Of a DNA stretch of 64,000 bases, positions 62,264 to 64,000 are shown in pieces (position 1 is the first letter of the stretch; every line of letters begins with the position of its first letter). A program made the position numbers and the translations under genes. The notes under the pieces were generated by a model. It made no database searches, was not told the origin of the DNA, and worked only from the letters and a program-made list of their open reading frames with translations. The DNA comes from Phycisphaerae bacterium (GTDB taxonomy: Bacteria > Planctomycetota > Phycisphaerae > UBA1845 > JAFGLZ01), in assembly GCA_016927755.1 (NCBI GenBank), contig JAFGLZ010000031.1, positions 62,001 through 126,000 of the forward strand. Direction: 5' to 3'.

Positions 62264-64000
62264 ATGAAAACGTGCTCCGCTATTGGGTTCTGCTTGGTCA
62301 CGGTGAGCGCTGCGATGTCGGCGGCGGAGCTGGACCTGAAGGATGCGACGATCATCCACGGGCCGAATGCCCCGCAACTCGAACGGTTCGCGGCGTTGGA
62401 GCTCGGCCGGTATCTCTCGCAGCTCGCCGGCAAGGCGGTGCCGGTTCAGTGCCGCGACCGTCTGGCGGGAGACGTCGTCATTGCGGTCGGCGAGGTCGCC
62501 GGCGTTACCGGTGACAAGGGGAACGTCCCGGACGACCTTGGCAATCAGGGGTTCATCATTCGCGTGGTGGACGGGGCCCTGGTGCTGCGGGGGGGCAGTC
62601 CGGCGGGAACGCTGTACGCGGTATACGATCTGCTCGAACACCTCGGGATGGGCTTCTACCTCGGCGGGGACGCGTATCCGGACACACCCGCGTCGTTGAA
62701 GGTCCCGGCCGACTGGGACGTTCGACGGAAGCCCGTCTTCGAGATTCGAGGCAGTTTGCCCTGGTACAACTTCCTGAACAGCCCGACGACGTGGAACCGC
62801 GAGGACTTCAAGGCCTTCTTCGATCAGATGTCAAAGATGAGGATGAACTTCGTGGGCTTCCACACGTACGACTACGAGCCGTTCGGGGCCTACCGAGACG
62901 AGACGGGCAAGCTGGTCATGGGCCAGCCGCTCAAGACCACGCTCAACTACAACTGGGGCATGACGGGGCCGCTGAAGACGGCGGACTTCGGCTGGGGCAC
63001 GGGGCGGTTTTTCGACAGAGATGTCTTCGGATCGCACGCGACGACCGACGCCAAGGACGACGAAGACGCGATTCTCCGGGCCGAGCGCGACCTGCGAGAG
63101 GGTCTGGCGTACGCTCGCATGCGCGGCATCCACGTCTGCGTCGGCTTCGAGATGACGGGCGACCCGCATGATAGGGCCAACCAGCAGCGATTCCGCCGAC
63201 ACCTGGCCGACCTGCTCAGCGACTATCCGATGATCGATTACGTCTGGATGTGGCAGACGGAGGGGCTGGGTGGCGGCTCGGGCATGGCAGGGCACGGAAC
63301 GCTTGCCCGGGCGAGGATGGAGCAGCTCCGCGAGACGTTCAGCTATCTGAAGGAAGAGAAGCGGATCGCCGAGGCCTCGCGGATGACCGACTTCATTCTG
63401 CTGGCCCATCGCATCCTCGGCCAGCTCGCGCCCGACAAGCGGATGATCGTCTCGGGGTGGGGCGGGGACCGGTGGATGCGATTCAGCGATTTCTACCTGG
63501 GCCTCGATCGCGTCCTTCCGAAGGACATTATCTTCGCCGCGCTCGACAACATCGATCCGACGGCCGAGGGGAACGTCAGCAAGGTCTACGGGCAGGTCTC
63601 GGCGGACCGCGAGCGGTGGCCCATCCCGTGGTTCGAGTCGGACGGTGGGGGCACGCGGCGCGATCAGTGGGGTCCGCAGCCGAACGTCAAACCGTTCACG
63701 GCCCTCTGCCGCGACGCACGTGAGAAGGGGTGCCAGGGCATTCTGGGCATTCACTGGCGAACGCGCGCTGTCGAGGAGGTGGCCGCCTTCACCGCCCAGT
63801 ACGCTTGGGAACCCTCGCTGACGTACGAAGGATTCTACGATCGTTTTGCCGAGAGGTCTTACGGCAAGCGGCACGGCAAGGAACTGTCGAGCGTCCACCG
63901 GGAGCTCGAGTCGATGGGCTCGCGGTGGTCGGGCATGCTCGGCCAAGTCGAGTGCGGCGGGTTCAGTTGGACGAGCGACGGCAAGAAGCCCGATCATCGG
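62264..64000 (+). CDS. secreted glycosidase-like protein with GH67/GH20 N-terminal-type domain, 3' cut
   Basis: 579 residues are visible and the frame is open at the window end. The ATG at 62264 starts a signal peptide of about 20 residues (MKTCSAIGFCLVTVSAAMS-A). Residues 22-140 form the typical N-terminal domain of GH67, GH20 and GH84 enzymes (ALELGRYLSQLAGKAVP, QGFIIRVVDGALVLRGGSP). A TIM barrel follows with RGIHVCVGFEMTGD near 285 and YVWMWQTEGLGG near 325. It could be an alpha-glucuronidase that works with the GH10 xylanase next door, but the catalytic residues cannot be assigned from the visible part. Confidence 0.83.
   Translation, partial: MKTCSAIGFCLVTVSAAMSAAELDLKDATIIHGPNAPQLERFAALELGRYLSQLAGKAVPVQCRDRLAGDVVIAVGEVAGVTGDKGNVPDDLGNQGFIIRVVDGALVLRGGSPAGTLYAVYDLLEHLGMGFYLGGDAYPDTPASLKVPADWDVRRKPVFEIRGSLPWYNFLNSPTTWNREDFKAFFDQMSKMRMNFVGFHTYDYEPFGAYRDETGKLVMGQPLKTTLNYNWGMTGPLKTADFGWGTGRFFDRDVFGSHATTDAKDDEDAILRAERDLREGLAYARMRGIHVCVGFEMTGDPHDRANQQRFRRHLADLLSDYPMIDYVWMWQTEGLGGGSGMAGHGTLARARMEQLRETFSYLKEEKRIAEASRMTDFILLAHRILGQLAPDKRMIVSGWGGDRWMRFSDFYLGLDRVLPKDIIFAALDNIDPTAEGNVSKVYGQVSADRERWPIPWFESDGGGTRRDQWGPQPNVKPFTALCRDAREKGCQGILGIHWRTRAVEEVAAFTAQYAWEPSLTYEGFYDRFAERSYGKRHGKELSSVHRELESMGSRWSGMLGQVECGGFSWTSDGKKPDHR

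Noticed and set aside
62831-63997. 388-codon minus-strand frame near the right edge
   Set aside because: Antisense to the open GH67/GH20-like gene, which has a signal peptide and continuous domain sequence.
1-64000. CRISPR array, tRNA, rRNA, integrase or transposase
   Set aside because: No regularly spaced direct repeats, no T-loop-like segments in a cloverleaf setting, and no recombinase motifs were found on either strand.

Overview
The window is GC-rich, densely coded bacterial DNA that fits a Planctomycetota genome, probably an environmental or metagenome-derived one. The signs are several formylglycine sulfatases, many secreted beta-propeller and glycan-active enzymes on both strands without any SusC/SusD pair, an FG-GAP lipoprotein, a C-x-x-C 'Y-N-L-R-G-L-P' membrane protein, Tat-signalled enzymes, and very long spurious open frames opposite the real genes. 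This placement is inference; no rRNA or tRNA gene was seen. Both edges cut a gene.

Positions 1 to about 28,200 are mostly housekeeping and accessory genes: a beta-helix protein (5' cut), a small lipoprotein, a CDF metal transporter, a secreted DUF6263-like protein, an ABC-ATPase/GNAT fusion with a small membrane protein, LexA, a secreted TPR protein, a cysteine hydrolase relative that has lost its nucleophile, and an ECF sigma / anti-sigma / PDZ operon. On the plus strand follow an M42 peptidase with a Gfo/Idh/MocA oxidoreductase, and a DNA-binding-like protein overlapping an inositol-monophosphatase-family gene. Then come a TolB-like propeller, a 939-residue FG-GAP lipoprotein, a divergent secreted protein, a HAD hydrolase, a bi-domain dehydrogenase and a small membrane protein.

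Positions 28,500 to 64,000 form a glycan-degradation island. The plus strand carries a GH106-type alpha-L-rhamnosidase and a Tat sulfatase. A facing seven-gene minus-strand run (43,741 to 36,316) encodes an amidohydrolase-fold protein lacking metal ligands, a neutral ceramidase, an internally deleted DUF4091 protein, a Kelch protein, a DUF433 protein, a sialidase-like enzyme and a BNR propeller. The next plus-strand run has two more sulfatases, an unknown cytosolic protein between them, a TIM-barrel glycosidase-like protein and a membrane-anchored protein made of three copies of an unrecognised domain of about 210 residues. L-lactate dehydrogenase, an unknown helical-toroid protein coupled to an aldo/keto reductase, a GH127 beta-L-arabinofuranosidase, a GH10 xylanase and a GH67/GH20-like enzyme (3' cut) complete the window.

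Taken together, exported enzymes would remove sulfate, rhamnose, arabinose, xylose and possibly sialic or lipid-linked groups from complex glycans, and cytoplasmic dehydrogenases and reductases would handle the released sugars. The best leads for novelty are the triplicated-domain protein (50,444-52,693), the DUF4091 gene with a clean internal deletion (40,512-41,108), the two predicted pseudoenzymes (10,602-11,291 and 42,779-43,741) and the ABC-GNAT fusion (4,738-6,144).
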